Below, piece after piece: positions 52,950 to 61,530 of a DNA stretch of 64,000 nt. Where the stretch lies: the NCBI RefSeq assembly GCF_900115345.1, contig NZ_FOWC01000011.1, forward strand, positions 186,001-250,000, in the 5' to 3' direction. The notes below the pieces were generated by a model that saw only the letters and a list, made by a program, of their open reading frames with translations, ran no database searches and had not been told where the DNA came from. Made by a program: the position numbers and the translations under genes. The DNA is from Amycolatopsis rubida (GTDB lineage Bacteria; Actinomycetota; Actinomycetes; Mycobacteriales; Pseudonocardiaceae). Each line of letters starts with the position of its first letter. Within the stretch, counting starts at the first letter, position 1.

Positions 52950-53617
52950 CAACCGGCCGCACCGCCGCGAACAGGGGCGACGGGGAGCCCGGCGGAGAAC
53001 CGCACGCTCCGCGGGCGAGAGGACCGCCGACAGCTAGGGCCCTCCGGGAAAAGCCAGGTCACCAGGCGCTTCCGCCACGAGCAACGGTGACGGGGACCGG
53101 CCGACCGGGGGGGAACCGGGGGAACCGGGCCGCCGGACATGGCGAGGTCTTGCCTCAGGACTGCGGTCCAAGCAGGTCCGGGCGAGATTCGTTGCCGGAG
53201 GATGGGGCGAGAAGCGAAACCTCCGAAAAGAGGCCGCCGAGGCACATCGCGAGTGAGCGGCGTCACAAGATTCGGCGTGAAACTGCTTCAACGCACCGGG
53301 ACGGCCGGTTATTTCGTCCACGAGGCCGCCGAGAGGGCCTTCGGGAGCGCTGGGCCATCCGAAGGTATGTGACCCAAGCCACAATCAGTGAAGTAGTTCC
53401 CGATTAACTTTGGGTAGTTTCCACAGCTAGACGCACGATGAGCGCCACTCGTTCGGCCGAAAGCCCGGTCGCGCCTTGCTCATTGAGGTGCCGCTTCGTT
53501 ACTGTCCCCCGGTCCCCATTACAGTCAGGTCACGAAGCAGGACGCTGAGCGAATCACCCCCGAGGTTCGTTCACGGGATCCCCCGCCCGAGTTCGCTTCC
53601 GCCCCGGCTCCCCGACG

Positions 53618-54451
53618 ATGGAAGGCCCTGTCTTGGCTTCACACCGCTCCCCCGGCGGCCAAGCCCCTTCCCCGGCGCTGAAAGACGCACTGGACGGTGC
53701 AGTCATCCGCGTCCGGGGGCAGCACCGCATCTCCCCGCCCTCCTCCGCCCTTCGCGGGCGGGTCGTAGTCGCCGCCGTCGCGGCAGGCGCGTTCGCCGCG
53801 GCCGCCGCGGGGCAGACCCTCAAGTCGACCAGCGGCGGTGATTCCGACGCCGCGGTCACCCCGCTCGCCAACGCACAGAACGCGAGCGCCTCGTTCACCC
53901 TCGGCAGCGCGGGCTCGGGGGGAGCTCCCGAGTTGCTGCCGGCCGGCCACGCCGTCGACGCCTCCGCCGAAGCCGCGAAGATGGCCGACAGCGCCAAGGT
54001 CACCAAGGCCCGCGTGCAAGCGGAAACCGAAGCCGCGCGCCAGGCCGCCGAAGAGGCCGCCCGGCCGAAGACCTGCATGCCCGCTCACGGCACGTTCACC
54101 TCCGGTTTCGGTGCCCGCTGGGGCACGAGCCACCTCGGCATCGACATCGCCAACTCCATCGGCACCCCGATCTACGCCGCCTCCGACGGCACCGTCATCC
54201 AGGCAGGCCCCGCCAGCGGTTTCGGTCTCTGGGTCCGCATCCAGCTCGACGACGGCACCATCCAGGTCTACGGCCACATGAACAGCTTCTCCGTCCACGA
54301 AGGCCAGAAGGTCAAGTGCGGCGAGCAGATCGCCGAGATCGGCAGCCGTGGCGAGAGCACCGGCCCGCACCTGCACTTCGAGGTGTGGCAGAACGGCACC
54401 AAGAAGATCGACCCGCGTCCGTGGCTCGCTGCCCGCGGCGTGAACGTCTGA
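53618..54451 (+). CDS. M23-family (LytM/lysostaphin-type) peptidoglycan peptidase
   Basis: A 277-residue exported protein. A cytoplasmic N-terminus (~45 residues) precedes one hydrophobic helix (VVVAAVAAGAFAAAAAGQTL), then an Ala-rich coiled-coil-like linker (AEAAKMADSAKVTKARVQAE) and the M23 domain. Zinc ligands are visible in TSHLGIDIAN and PHLHFEVWQ (His251/His253). It probably cuts peptide cross-links in the cell wall. The ATG at 53618 has no ribosome site; a TTG at 53633 has GGAAGG seven bases upstream and is a strong alternative. The position matches Rv0950c. Confidence 0.92.
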   Translation: MEGPVLASHRSPGGQAPSPALKDALDGAVIRVRGQHRISPPSSALRGRVVVAAVAAGAFAAAAAGQTLKSTSGGDSDAAVTPLANAQNASASFTLGSAGSGGAPELLPAGHAVDASAEAAKMADSAKVTKARVQAETEAARQAAEEAARPKTCMPAHGTFTSGFGARWGTSHLGIDIANSIGTPIYAASDGTVIQAGPASGFGLWVRIQLDDGTIQVYGHMNSFSVHEGQKVKCGEQIAEIGSRGESTGPHLHFEVWQNGTKKIDPRPWLAARGVNV

Positions 54452-54811
54452 GCCGACCCGCATTTCTTGCCAGCCGGGGCGACCGGTACCAGTGGCATCT
54501 TGCCGCCACATGACATCGTGGGCTGAGCGCGAGTCGACCTAGGCTTGCCACAGCGCTGGAAAGCCTTCACGAGCAAAGGGATTCTGGCAGCTCTCCCACC
54601 CTGCGGGTCGGCGCGGCCACCCCAGATAACGCCAAGCTCGACGGTGAAACCGCAGGAGAGCGAGCAGCGTCTGGGCAACGAGAGGCCACCGGCAAGCGCG
54701 GCGACGCGCCGTCCGTCAGCCAATGCCCTACCCGAAGTGCGCCGCGGAATTCGCTCCGAACACGGTCCCGGCGACCTCCGCCCGGCCCGAACGAGGCATC
54801 GGACGACGAAC
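54452..54811. other. Intergenic region between convergent genes, nothing recognised
   Basis: I saw no supported gene, hairpin terminator or repeat in these 360 bases between the M23 peptidase and the SOS-linked small gene. Confidence 0.5.
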
Positions 54812-55135
54812 TCACGGATCGCTGCCAGGCAGGCGGCGGACGAAGTAGGCGACTGCTACCTGCCACACCGTGCACAGGTCCGCGCGTCTTCGCCACGGCA
54901 TCCACCGCGCGACTCCATCGTCGACGCGCGACGCTCCTCCACAGACGACACACCTGCCGTCCGGCCCCAATGCGTGCTGCCTCAGCAGCGCGCGCCACGC
55001 CGCGGCTAGCCGTGCCACATCCCCTGGCACGTCCCGAGCTGGCCGGGTCGCCGTCCCCACAGCAACCGTCCCCGCGACTCTCCTCAAGTACTCCTGTACC
55101 CCAGCGGCGAACACCCCAAACAGCACCGCGTCCAT
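54812..55135 (-). CDS. Unrecognised 107-residue protein under a LexA box
   Basis: The product begins MDAVLFGVFAAGVQEYLRRV and continues RDVPGDVARLAAAWRALLRQ. It then has a CVVCGG pair and a later Cys in RADLCTVWQVAVAYFVRR, which may form a metal or structural site. No family name can be given; similar CxxC...CTVW proteins seem common in Pseudonocardiaceae. ATG 55135 is chosen, with AAGGGA about nine bases upstream. An in-frame ATG at 55171 lies inside the LexA box. The SOS box 30 bases upstream implies DNA-damage induction. Its role could be in repair, checkpoint or stress signalling, but that is inference. Confidence 0.75.
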   Translation of the reverse strand: MDAVLFGVFAAGVQEYLRRVAGTVAVGTATRPARDVPGDVARLAAAWRALLRQHALGPDGRCVVCGGASRVDDGVARWMPWRRRADLCTVWQVAVAYFVRRLPGSDP

Positions 55136-55164
55136 CCCCTGCGTCCCTTCCCTCAGCCTACCGC

Positions 55165-55192
55165 AATTCATCGAACTTGTGTTCGATGAATT
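55165..55192. promoter_or_regulatory. LexA (SOS) box with extended 28-base palindrome
   Basis: The core TCGAAC-TTGT-GTTCGA is at 55171-55186. Symmetry extends six bases further on each side (AATTCA...TGAATT), giving two 12-base arms. It lies in the 317-base region 55136-55452, between the small gene start and the end of pcrA. The rest of that region (55193-55452) holds no supported gene. Confidence 0.88.
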
Positions 55193-55452
55193 TCAGTATG
55201 CCGGAGGGGACCGACAAGATCAGCGGGTTCACGGGGAAGTTCACTCAGTCCGGCGAAAGTTGTCCGGAATGGGCGCAGGAGAAGGCACCAGGCGAGAGCA
55301 GCCCAGCAGCCCGCGGCAGGGCTGGATGAGAACACGGCTTGCCCGGCCGGATACGCCTACAGCTTTGCCCTGCCATCGCCGGGGACTGCGGATCAAACTC
55401 AAAGCCGCGCCAGCAGCAGCCGCCGCAGGCGCAGCCGAAACCGCAGCAGACG

Positions 55453-57867
55453 TCAGAGTTTGACCATCGGCACGCTGCCGATCAGCATCAGCCGGACCTT
55501 CCCCGAAGCTCCGAAGTCGATCGTCGCCGTCGCGCGCGGGCCGATGCCGTCGCAGGAAATGACGGTGCCCAGGCCGTACTTGTCGTGGCTCACCCGGTCT
55601 CCGACGTCCAGCTTCAGGGCCACCGTGTCCTTCCACGCCTTGCCGAACGGCGAACTCGAAGACGTTGCCGACGACGAGGACCGGCGGCCCCACGTGGTCG
55701 CGGCTCGCGGGCCCGACGAGGAACCGGACGAGGAGCCGAAGTTGCCGAAGCCCGGCGAGGACGGTTCCAGGCGGCGCCAGTCGACGAGATCCGGCGGCAG
55801 TTCGTCCAGGAAGCGGGAAGCGGGGTTCATCTGCGGCTGTCCCCACGCCGACCGGGTGAGCGCCCGTGACACGTAAAGTCGTTGCCGCGCACGGGTAATC
55901 GCCACGTAGGCCAAGCGGCGTTCTTCGGCCAGTTCAGCCGGATCGCCCAGGGCGCGCATATGCGGGAAGACGCCGTCTTCCCAGCCGGTGCAGAAGACGA
56001 CCGGGTATTCCAGGCCCTTGGCGGTGTGCACGGTCATCAGGGTGACCACGCCCGCGCCTCCGTCGCCTTCTTCGCCGCCGTCGGAGGAGGGGATCGAGTC
56101 GGCGTCCGCGACCAGGGAAACCCGTTCCAGGAAAGCGGGCAGCGAGCCGGGGGCGGGGACGCCGTCGTCCAGGACCAGTTCCGCGTTCTCGTCGTTGGTG
56201 ACCTCGGCGGTGAACTCGGCGAATTCGCGCGCCACCGTCACCAGTTCGGTGAGGTTTTCGACGCGCGACGCGTCCTGCGGGTCGTCCGATTCCTCAAGTT
56301 CCGCGCGGTAGCCGGTGCGCTCCAGGACCGCTTCGAGCAGGTCGTGGACCTCGGTGCCGGACGACGCCATCTCCTGCAGTTCGTCCAGCAGCGTCACGAA
56401 GCCGGTGATCGCCTTGGCCGAGCGCGGGTTCAGCAGCGCCACCTTGCCGTCGACCGCGTCGCGCAGTGCGGCCCAGAAAGAGATCCGTTCCCGTTCCGCG
56501 TGCGTGGCCACGACCGCCTCGGCCCGGTCGCCGATACCGCGCTTGGGGACGTTGAGAATCCGCCGCAGGCTGACCGTGTCGTCGGGGTTCGCGAGCACGC
56601 GCAGGTACGCGATCATGTCCCGCACTTCGCGCCGCTCGTAGAACCGCACGCCGCCGACGACCTTGTACGGCAGGCCGAGCCGGATGAAGATTTCCTCGAA
56701 CACTCGCGACTGGTTGTTGGTGCGATAGAACACCGCGACGTCCGAGTAGTCCGCCTCGCCCTTCTCCGCCAGCGAGTCGATCTCCCCGGCGACGAACGCG
56801 GCCTCGTCGTGGTCGTTGTCCGAGACGTAGCCGACGATCTTCTCGCCGTCGCCCGAATCGGTCCACAGCCGCTTGGCTCGCCGGTTGGGGTTGCGGGCGA
56901 TCACCGCGTTGGCCGCGGACAGGATCGTTTGCGTGGAGCGGTAGTTCTGCTCCAGCAGAATCGTGTGCGCGTTCGGGAAATCGCGTTCGAATTCCTCGAT
57001 GTTGCGGATGGTCGCACCGCGGAAGGCGTAGATGGACTGGTCCGCGTCGCCGACCACGCACAGTTCGGCCGGCTCGATCCCGGTGTCCGTCGCTTCGGTA
57101 CCGGCCAGCACACGCACCAGGGTGTACTGCGCGTGGTTGGTGTCCTGGTACTCGTCGACCAGGACGTGCCGGAAGCGCCGCCGGTAGTACTCCGCGACGT
57201 CCGGGAACGCTTGCAGCAACGACACTGTCCGCATGATCAGGTCGTCGAAGTCGAACGCGTTCGCGCTCGCCAGCCTGCGCTGGTACTCGGCGTAGACCTC
57301 GGCGACCCGGCGTTCCAGGTCGTTGGCCGCCCTCGACACCGCCTCGTCCGGATCGACCAGTTCGTTCTTCAGGTTCGAGATGTGCACCGCGAGCGTGCGT
57401 GCGGCGTACTTCTTCGGGTCGATGTCGAGATCGCGCGCCACGAGCGTGATGAGCCGCTTCGAGTCGTCCGAGTCGTAGATGGAGAAACTCGACGACATAC
57501 CGAGCGTTTTCGCCTCACGGCGGAGGATTCGCACGCACATCGAGTGGAACGTGGACACCCACATCGCGTTCGCGCGTTTGCCGACGAGCGCCGCGACGCG
57601 TTCGCGCATCTCGGCGGCGGCCTTGTTGGTGAACGTGATCGCCATGATCTCGCCCGGATGCACGCCGCGCTGCCCGAGCAGGTAGGCGATCCGGCGCGTG
57701 AGCACGCGCGTCTTGCCCGATCCGGCTCCCGCGACGACCAGCAGCGGACCTCCGGCGTGCGTCACCGCCTCGCGCTGGGCGGGGTTGAGGTCCTCGAGCA
57801 GGTCTGCGGTTCCCGGCCGGGCAGCGCGGGCGGGCGGGTCTGCGGGGAGATCGAAGAGGGTGTCCAT
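55453..57867 (-). CDS. pcrA: ATP-dependent DNA helicase PcrA/UvrD1
   Basis: An SF1A 3'-5' helicase of nucleotide-excision repair and transcription-coupled repair. The 804 residues have motif Ia and Walker A (LLVVAGAGSGKTRVLTRRIA, residues 42-61), Walker B in VLVDEYQDTNHAQY, the DQSIYAFRGA motif III, QNYRSTQTILSAANAVIARN, and VTLMTVHTAKGLEYPVVF. The C-terminal domain (GDRVSHDKYGLGTVISCDGI) is the Tudor-like RNA-polymerase/Ku contact module found in actinobacteria. It corresponds to Rv0949. Promoter features were not resolved in the 134 bases to the divergent DUF1707 gene. Confidence 0.97.
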   Translation of the reverse strand: MDTLFDLPADPPARAARPGTADLLEDLNPAQREAVTHAGGPLLVVAGAGSGKTRVLTRRIAYLLGQRGVHPGEIMAITFTNKAAAEMRERVAALVGKRANAMWVSTFHSMCVRILRREAKTLGMSSSFSIYDSDDSKRLITLVARDLDIDPKKYAARTLAVHISNLKNELVDPDEAVSRAANDLERRVAEVYAEYQRRLASANAFDFDDLIMRTVSLLQAFPDVAEYYRRRFRHVLVDEYQDTNHAQYTLVRVLAGTEATDTGIEPAELCVVGDADQSIYAFRGATIRNIEEFERDFPNAHTILLEQNYRSTQTILSAANAVIARNPNRRAKRLWTDSGDGEKIVGYVSDNDHDEAAFVAGEIDSLAEKGEADYSDVAVFYRTNNQSRVFEEIFIRLGLPYKVVGGVRFYERREVRDMIAYLRVLANPDDTVSLRRILNVPKRGIGDRAEAVVATHAERERISFWAALRDAVDGKVALLNPRSAKAITGFVTLLDELQEMASSGTEVHDLLEAVLERTGYRAELEESDDPQDASRVENLTELVTVAREFAEFTAEVTNDENAELVLDDGVPAPGSLPAFLERVSLVADADSIPSSDGGEEGDGGAGVVTLMTVHTAKGLEYPVVFCTGWEDGVFPHMRALGDPAELAEERRLAYVAITRARQRLYVSRALTRSAWGQPQMNPASRFLDELPPDLVDWRRLEPSSPGFGNFGSSSGSSSGPRAATTWGRRSSSSATSSSSPFGKAWKDTVALKLDVGDRVSHDKYGLGTVISCDGIGPRATATIDFGASGKVRLMLIGSVPMVKL

Positions 57868-58001
57868 CGTCTGTCAACGCTACCCCGGGGGTACGACAGT
57901 CCCGGAACAGCCACGGGGTCGGCCTGCGCTTCCGGACGTACGCCGCAGTGTCGCCTCGCGTCCGACGCGCGAAGCCGCCGCGGCGCGGAGCATCGAATGG
58001 C

Positions 58002-58436
58002 ATGGACGACAAGATTCCCGCCCGGCTGAGGGCTTCCGACGGCGACCGCGAACGCGTCGCCGAGACCATCCAGGCCGCCGGTTCCGAAGGACGGCTCACG
58101 CTCGAAGAGGTGGAAGAGCGGCTGCGCGCGGTCTACGCCGTCCGCTACACCGACGAACTCGGCGAACTCACCTCCGACCTTCCCCGCCCGGAGCCGGTAC
58201 GGCCGCGCGGCGGCGGCTGGCCGCTGACCCGGGCCGCGCTGCGCGAACATCCCGCGCTGCGTATTCACCTCGGCATCGTCGCGGTGCTCGCGACCTTGCT
58301 GATCGTCCGCTGGGCGATCGGCGGCGCGCTGTTCTTCTGGCCGGCGATGCCGTTGTTCTGGCTGTTCATCAGCCTGGTGCTGCACGCGCGGGTGCGGGCG
58401 TTCCGCCGTCGGCCGGGCGCGCCTGTGCCATACTGA
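58002..58436 (+). CDS. DUF1707 (SHOCT-like) membrane protein
   Basis: A 144-residue protein. Residues 1-60 form the DUF1707 domain (RASDGDRERVAETIQAAGSE, then GRLTLEEVEERLRAVYAVRY). Two hydrophobic helices follow (LGIVAVLATLLIVRWAIGG and FFWPAMPLFWLFISLVLHA), with a basic C-terminus. DUF1707 domains often sit in envelope-stress proteins, but the function here is unknown. Its last codons overlap the likely -10 element of the chorismate-mutase leader. Confidence 0.88.
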   Translation: MDDKIPARLRASDGDRERVAETIQAAGSEGRLTLEEVEERLRAVYAVRYTDELGELTSDLPRPEPVRPRGGGWPLTRAALREHPALRIHLGIVAVLATLLIVRWAIGGALFFWPAMPLFWLFISLVLHARVRAFRRRPGAPVPY

Positions 58437-58440
58437 ATCC
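58429..58440 (+). promoter_or_regulatory. Possible -10 element for a leaderless chorismate-mutase leader transcript
   Basis: CATACT (58429-58434) lies six bases before the GTG at 58441. That spacing would put the transcription start at the leader start codon, which would explain the missing ribosome site. No good -35 is seen. Confidence 0.4.
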
Positions 58441-58503
58441 GTGCGGCACAGCAGCGAGCGATTTTTTTACGGGACCCGGACTCCGGCTCCCGTGATCGCG
58501 TAG
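58441..58503 (+). CDS. Leader peptide with Phe-Phe-Tyr codons ahead of chorismate mutase
   Basis: A 20-residue ORF, GTG to TAG, reads MRHSSERFFYGTRTPAPVIA. Codons 8-10 are TTT TTT TAC (58462-58470), the two end products of the chorismate mutase branch. Tyr codon 10 abuts the first RNA hairpin. There is no Shine-Dalgarno sequence; a leaderless transcript starting at the GTG is possible. The protein itself needs no function: ribosome stalling at Phe/Tyr codons would be the signal. It is not a fragment of the neighbouring genes, being in the gap between DUF1707 and chorismate mutase. Confidence 0.7.
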   Translation: MRHSSERFFYGTRTPAPVIA

Positions 58504-58552
58504 TGCCCCACCCGCCATCACCCGCAGCCCCGGAGTCCACTGGACCCGGGGC
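58469..58552 (+). terminator. Attenuator: competing hairpins upstream of chorismate mutase
   Basis: Hairpin 1:2 (58469-58493) pairs ACGGGA with TCCCGT and CCGG with CCGG. The alternative 2:3 helix pairs GGACTCCGG (58478-58486) with CCGGAGTCC (58530-58538), nine perfect base pairs. Terminator hairpin 3:4 (58527-58552) pairs GCCCCG(G)AGTCC with GGACC-CGGGGC, with one bulge, and is followed by TTTC. A smaller hairpin (TCCCTG/CAGGGA, 58561-58577) follows before the ribosome site. The layout matches ribosome-mediated attenuation. Confidence 0.65.
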
Positions 58553-58600
58553 TTTCGCCGTCCCTGGGCCACAGGGAGTCCGGACTTCAGAGAGGTCCCG

Positions 58601-58897
58601 ATGAACGCGCAGACACAGAACGCCGACGGACAGCCCGCCAAGCACACCCCGGCGGGCGAGGACATCTCGTCGCTTCGCGAGGAGATCGACTGGCTCGATT
58701 CCGAAATCCTCCGGCTCGTGAAGCGCCGGGTCGAGGTGTCGAAGACCATCGGCGCGGCCCGGATGGCCGCGGGCGGCACGAAAATCGTCTACAACCGCGA
58801 GATGGACGTGCTGGCGCGCTACCGCGAACTGGGCCCGGAGGGCAGGCAGCTGGCGATGCTGCTGCTGAACCTCGGCCGCGGCAGGCTGGGCCGCTGA
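58601..58897 (+). CDS. Chorismate mutase, AroQ type
   Basis: A 98-residue enzyme that rearranges chorismate to prephenate at the start of Phe/Tyr synthesis. It matches the small actinobacterial AroQ class (Rv0948c): LREEIDWLDSEILRLVKRRV holds the first catalytic helix, with RVEVSKTIGAARMAAGGTKI, then YNREMDVLARYRELGPEGRQ. In the mycobacterial enzyme activity is raised by binding to DAHP synthase, so a partner elsewhere in the genome is likely. GAGAGG lies five bases before the ATG. Expression is probably controlled by the attenuator just upstream. Confidence 0.93.
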   Translation: MNAQTQNADGQPAKHTPAGEDISSLREEIDWLDSEILRLVKRRVEVSKTIGAARMAAGGTKIVYNREMDVLARYRELGPEGRQLAMLLLNLGRGRLGR

Positions 58898-58954
58898 CGC
58901 GGTATCCGGGGCATCCCCGATTCGCGCGACAAGGAAACCGGGCAGACTGGACAC

Positions 58955-59260
58955 ATGATTAACCTCATCGCCGTCATCATCGCGATCGCGAGCGTGCTGG
59001 CGTCCCTCGGCCACGTCGGCTACCTGGCGCTGCTGAACAACGCGGCGGGCAAGCGGGCGGGCGGGGCCCCGGTCGCGCAGTACGTGCGCAGCCGCTGGGC
59101 ACTGGCCGGCGGTGCCACCGCGGCGTCGCTGTTCGCCTGGCTGCTCACTTCCGGCAACGTCGTGCTGGACATCCTCGCCATCGTCATCGCAGTCGGTAGT
59201 GGCGCGACGTCGATGAAGGCCCTCCAGTCGACGCAGGCGAAGTACCGCAGCGGCGGCTGA
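58955..59260 (+). CDS. Small three-helix membrane protein
   Basis: A 101-residue protein with helices LIAVIIAIASVLASLGHVGY, WALAGGATAASLFAWLLTSG and VVLDILAIVIAVGSGATSMK, and a basic loop between the first two. No family was recognised. It starts 57 bases after chorismate mutase and may be co-transcribed with it. Confidence 0.7.
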   Translation: MINLIAVIIAIASVLASLGHVGYLALLNNAAGKRAGGAPVAQYVRSRWALAGGATAASLFAWLLTSGNVVLDILAIVIAVGSGATSMKALQSTQAKYRSGG

Positions 59261-59607
59261 CGAGCCCCCGAACTGGGCAAACACCGGGCGGTACGCTGCG
59301 CTGCGTGACGTGCCGCCCGTTCGGGCGCGCCCGGTCGAGTGAAACCGGTGCAAGTTGCAGGATGGGTGAAGACATTCGCCTGCCGGTTTCCTACTGTGAA
59401 GTCCGTGAGGACCCTGGCGTCTGTGCTGGGCAACGCCCGGAGGACGCGCGGGAGCTGCGGCTCCGCGCGCCGTTCTCCGCGTGCGCGTGCATTTGCGCGG
59501 GAGTTCGCAAGTGTGGACGCAAGCTCCGTCCTCCGCTCGCCTGCTCCGTTCGGGTTGACGACCGCCCCGGCGCCGTCACACCCCCCTCGCGGAGGGGTCG
59601 GACCGGC
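59261..59607 (+). other. Region upstream of the membrane-protein/kinase cluster, with a coupled upstream frame
   Basis: No recognised gene lies in these 347 bases. A frame from 59339 runs to a TGA that overlaps the ATG at 59608 (ATGA) and would encode about 90 Arg/Ser/Ala-rich residues. It might be a translated leader. Its composition is not protein-like enough to call it a gene. Confidence 0.35.
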
Positions 59608-61278
59608 ATGACGGGAAACACGATGGGCGGTCGGCGGCACGCGGACCGTCCCGGCGCGGTGCCGGACGCCGAGGTCACCGTTCCCGGGCGGCATCGCGTC
59701 CGCGCCGACGGCACCTGGACCCCGGTGGTGCCGCCCCGCGCCGCCGGACATCACCGGCACCGCACCGGAGGCGCACCGGCCGGCAACGGCGCTCCGACGC
59801 AGCGCGGCAGCGAGAACCCGCAGCTGCGCGGCGCACCCGCTCCGCGCGCGAACCGGGTGCCCGACGACGGGAACCGCCCGGCCCCTAATCAGCCGGTTTT
59901 CCCCACCGCGAGCGGCACGTTGCCGCTCGCGGAACCGCCGTTGCCGCAGCCGCGGCGCCGCCGGGCGACGAGCGATCCCCGCGGCCGCCGCGCCCCCGTC
60001 GAACCCCCGCGCCACCAGTCCTCCGCCCCGGACCGGCTGGCCGAACCCCGCCAGACCGCAGCTTTCCCCGGACAGCCAGCCGAACCTCGCGGCCGCCAGG
60101 CCGCGACCCCCGCCCAGCCAGTCGCCCCCCATGGCCAGCAGGCCGCCCCGCCGGCCCGCCAGCCTGAATCCCGCACCGCCTTCGCTCCTCCGCAGGACCG
60201 GATCCCCGAGGAGCACCGCGCCTTCGCCCCGCCGGAAAACGCGCTCCCCCAGCCGACCCGGCGCACCCGGCAGGAACGCGTCACCACCACCTCCGCCGCG
60301 CTGGCCAACCGGCCCGAGAGCCCTCGCGAACGCGTCGAGCTGAACCCGGTCGCGGAGGAACCGCCCCGGCGCCAGCGCGTCACGCTCGGCGAACCGGCCG
60401 TCTCGCCGCAGGAGAAACAAGAGCAGCAGGACGACGAGGTGCGCGTGTACTCCGCGCCGCTGCTGGACGGCCTCGGCACGTTCGATCTCGGCTCGGTGCC
60501 CGCGTCGGTCACCCCGCCGAAGACCTGGCGCAAGGCCGCGTGGTTCGCCACCGGCGCGTCCGGCGCGGTGGTCGTCGGGCTGCTGTTCGCCGGGACGTTC
60601 CTGGTCGGCGGGCCCGCCACCACGACGACCGACGCGGTCGGCGGCGGCTGGCCAGGCAGGCAGAACGGCGGCAACCCGAACCTCAGCGCGCTCATCCCGA
60701 ACGAACAGCACGGCGGGATCGGCGGCAACGTCCCGCACCGCGACTCCAGCACCAGCCCCGACGGCGTCACCTCGGACAACGGCACGCATCCGCAGCAGGG
60801 CGGCGGTCCGAGCAGTTCCGCGAGCAGCAGTTCGGCCGACGTGACCACGTCGGCAGGCCCCGGCACCGGCGGCAGGACCTCCGCGCCGACGACGACGGAC
60901 TCGCCCTCGTCCAGCGAGGCGCCGGAGAAGCCGCCGGTCACTCCCGCTCAGCGGGAAACGAAGCCGCCGCCGTACTTCACCACCAACAACGCGGGCACGA
61001 TGGGCGACAACTCGGAGAAGTTCCTCAACAACGTCACCACCGACCCGTCGGCGGCCTCGTCGGTCACGTCCGGAGACCTCAAGCAGGAGGGCCCGCAGGG
61101 GCTGCGCAAGCGCTACGCCGACGTCGCGTATTTCGAGGTCAAGAAGGTCACCATCGACCCGGAGCACGGCACCACGGTGAACACGGTCGAGGTCACGCAC
61201 CAGGACGGCAGCAAGAGCACCGAGCAGCAGACGCTCACGTTCGACGACAACGGCAAGATCACCGACGACGGGCGCTGA
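59608..61278 (+). CDS. Single-pass membrane protein with long disordered cytoplasmic part
   Basis: A 556-residue protein. Residues 1-310 are Pro/Arg/Ala/Gln-rich and disordered (MTGNTMGGRRHADRPGAVPD at the start). One helix spans 312-334 (WFATGASGAVVVGLLFAGTF). The outside part is a Ser/Thr/Gly-rich linker and a small folded domain (RKRYADVAYFEVKKVTIDPE, then NTVEVTHQDGSKSTEQQTLT). GGAGGGG lies 10 bases before the ATG. With the next gene and the kinase it forms a plus-strand cluster; the many Ser/Thr/Pro sites make it a possible kinase substrate, which is inference. Confidence 0.75.
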   Translation: MTGNTMGGRRHADRPGAVPDAEVTVPGRHRVRADGTWTPVVPPRAAGHHRHRTGGAPAGNGAPTQRGSENPQLRGAPAPRANRVPDDGNRPAPNQPVFPTASGTLPLAEPPLPQPRRRRATSDPRGRRAPVEPPRHQSSAPDRLAEPRQTAAFPGQPAEPRGRQAATPAQPVAPHGQQAAPPARQPESRTAFAPPQDRIPEEHRAFAPPENALPQPTRRTRQERVTTTSAALANRPESPRERVELNPVAEEPPRRQRVTLGEPAVSPQEKQEQQDDEVRVYSAPLLDGLGTFDLGSVPASVTPPKTWRKAAWFATGASGAVVVGLLFAGTFLVGGPATTTTDAVGGGWPGRQNGGNPNLSALIPNEQHGGIGGNVPHRDSSTSPDGVTSDNGTHPQQGGGPSSSASSSSADVTTSAGPGTGGRTSAPTTTDSPSSSEAPEKPPVTPAQRETKPPPYFTTNNAGTMGDNSEKFLNNVTTDPSAASSVTSGDLKQEGPQGLRKRYADVAYFEVKKVTIDPEHGTTVNTVEVTHQDGSKSTEQQTLTFDDNGKITDDGR

Positions 61279-61530
61279 CCAGCACACTGTCTGCAAATGC
61301 CGATGCACGTGCGGTGCGGTGAGCGGTTGTTCCCTCGTCCGGTTGGGTGACATAAGCTGCCGTTCGTCGTACGACGGCGGCATTCCGGCGACGGAGTCTG
61401 GCGGCCGCCGGTCGGCACAGGGTTACCTGGCGACTACGAGGTCCGGGCCGACCACGAATCGCCCCGGACCGCCCCGGGGACACCGCCACCGTGTCGTGTC
61501 CCGCCCCGAACCCCCAGAGCGAGGACTTTC

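Larger units (their letters stand above)
52150..53617. other. 1.47-kb non-coding, repeat-rich intergenic region
   Basis: This lies between the divergent membrane-protein gene and the M23 peptidase. No frame has a recognisable product. It contains REP-like palindromes (52570-52949) and about five degenerate ~34-base direct repeats built on GCCGCGACAGGGCTCGGG (about 52710-52900). It also has two copies of GTCGCGGAGGGGAGCCGCG (about 52493 and 52599). The part nearest the peptidase (53381-53617) is less repetitive and should hold its promoter. Confidence 0.6.

Noticed and set aside
52150..52962. Upstream extension of the large membrane protein (open frame to 52962)
   Set aside because: The extra ~270 codons are Pro/Arg/Ser-rich and coincide with DNA repeats. 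In GC-rich DNA open frames are expected by chance, and MTPPTPEPSDGD is a natural start.
53381..53617. Possible c-di-AMP (ydaO-type) riboswitch before the M23 peptidase
   Set aside because: Actinobacterial wall-peptidase genes often have one, so I looked for the GGGGAACC and GGGTGAATCC-type core blocks. They are not present on the coding strand.
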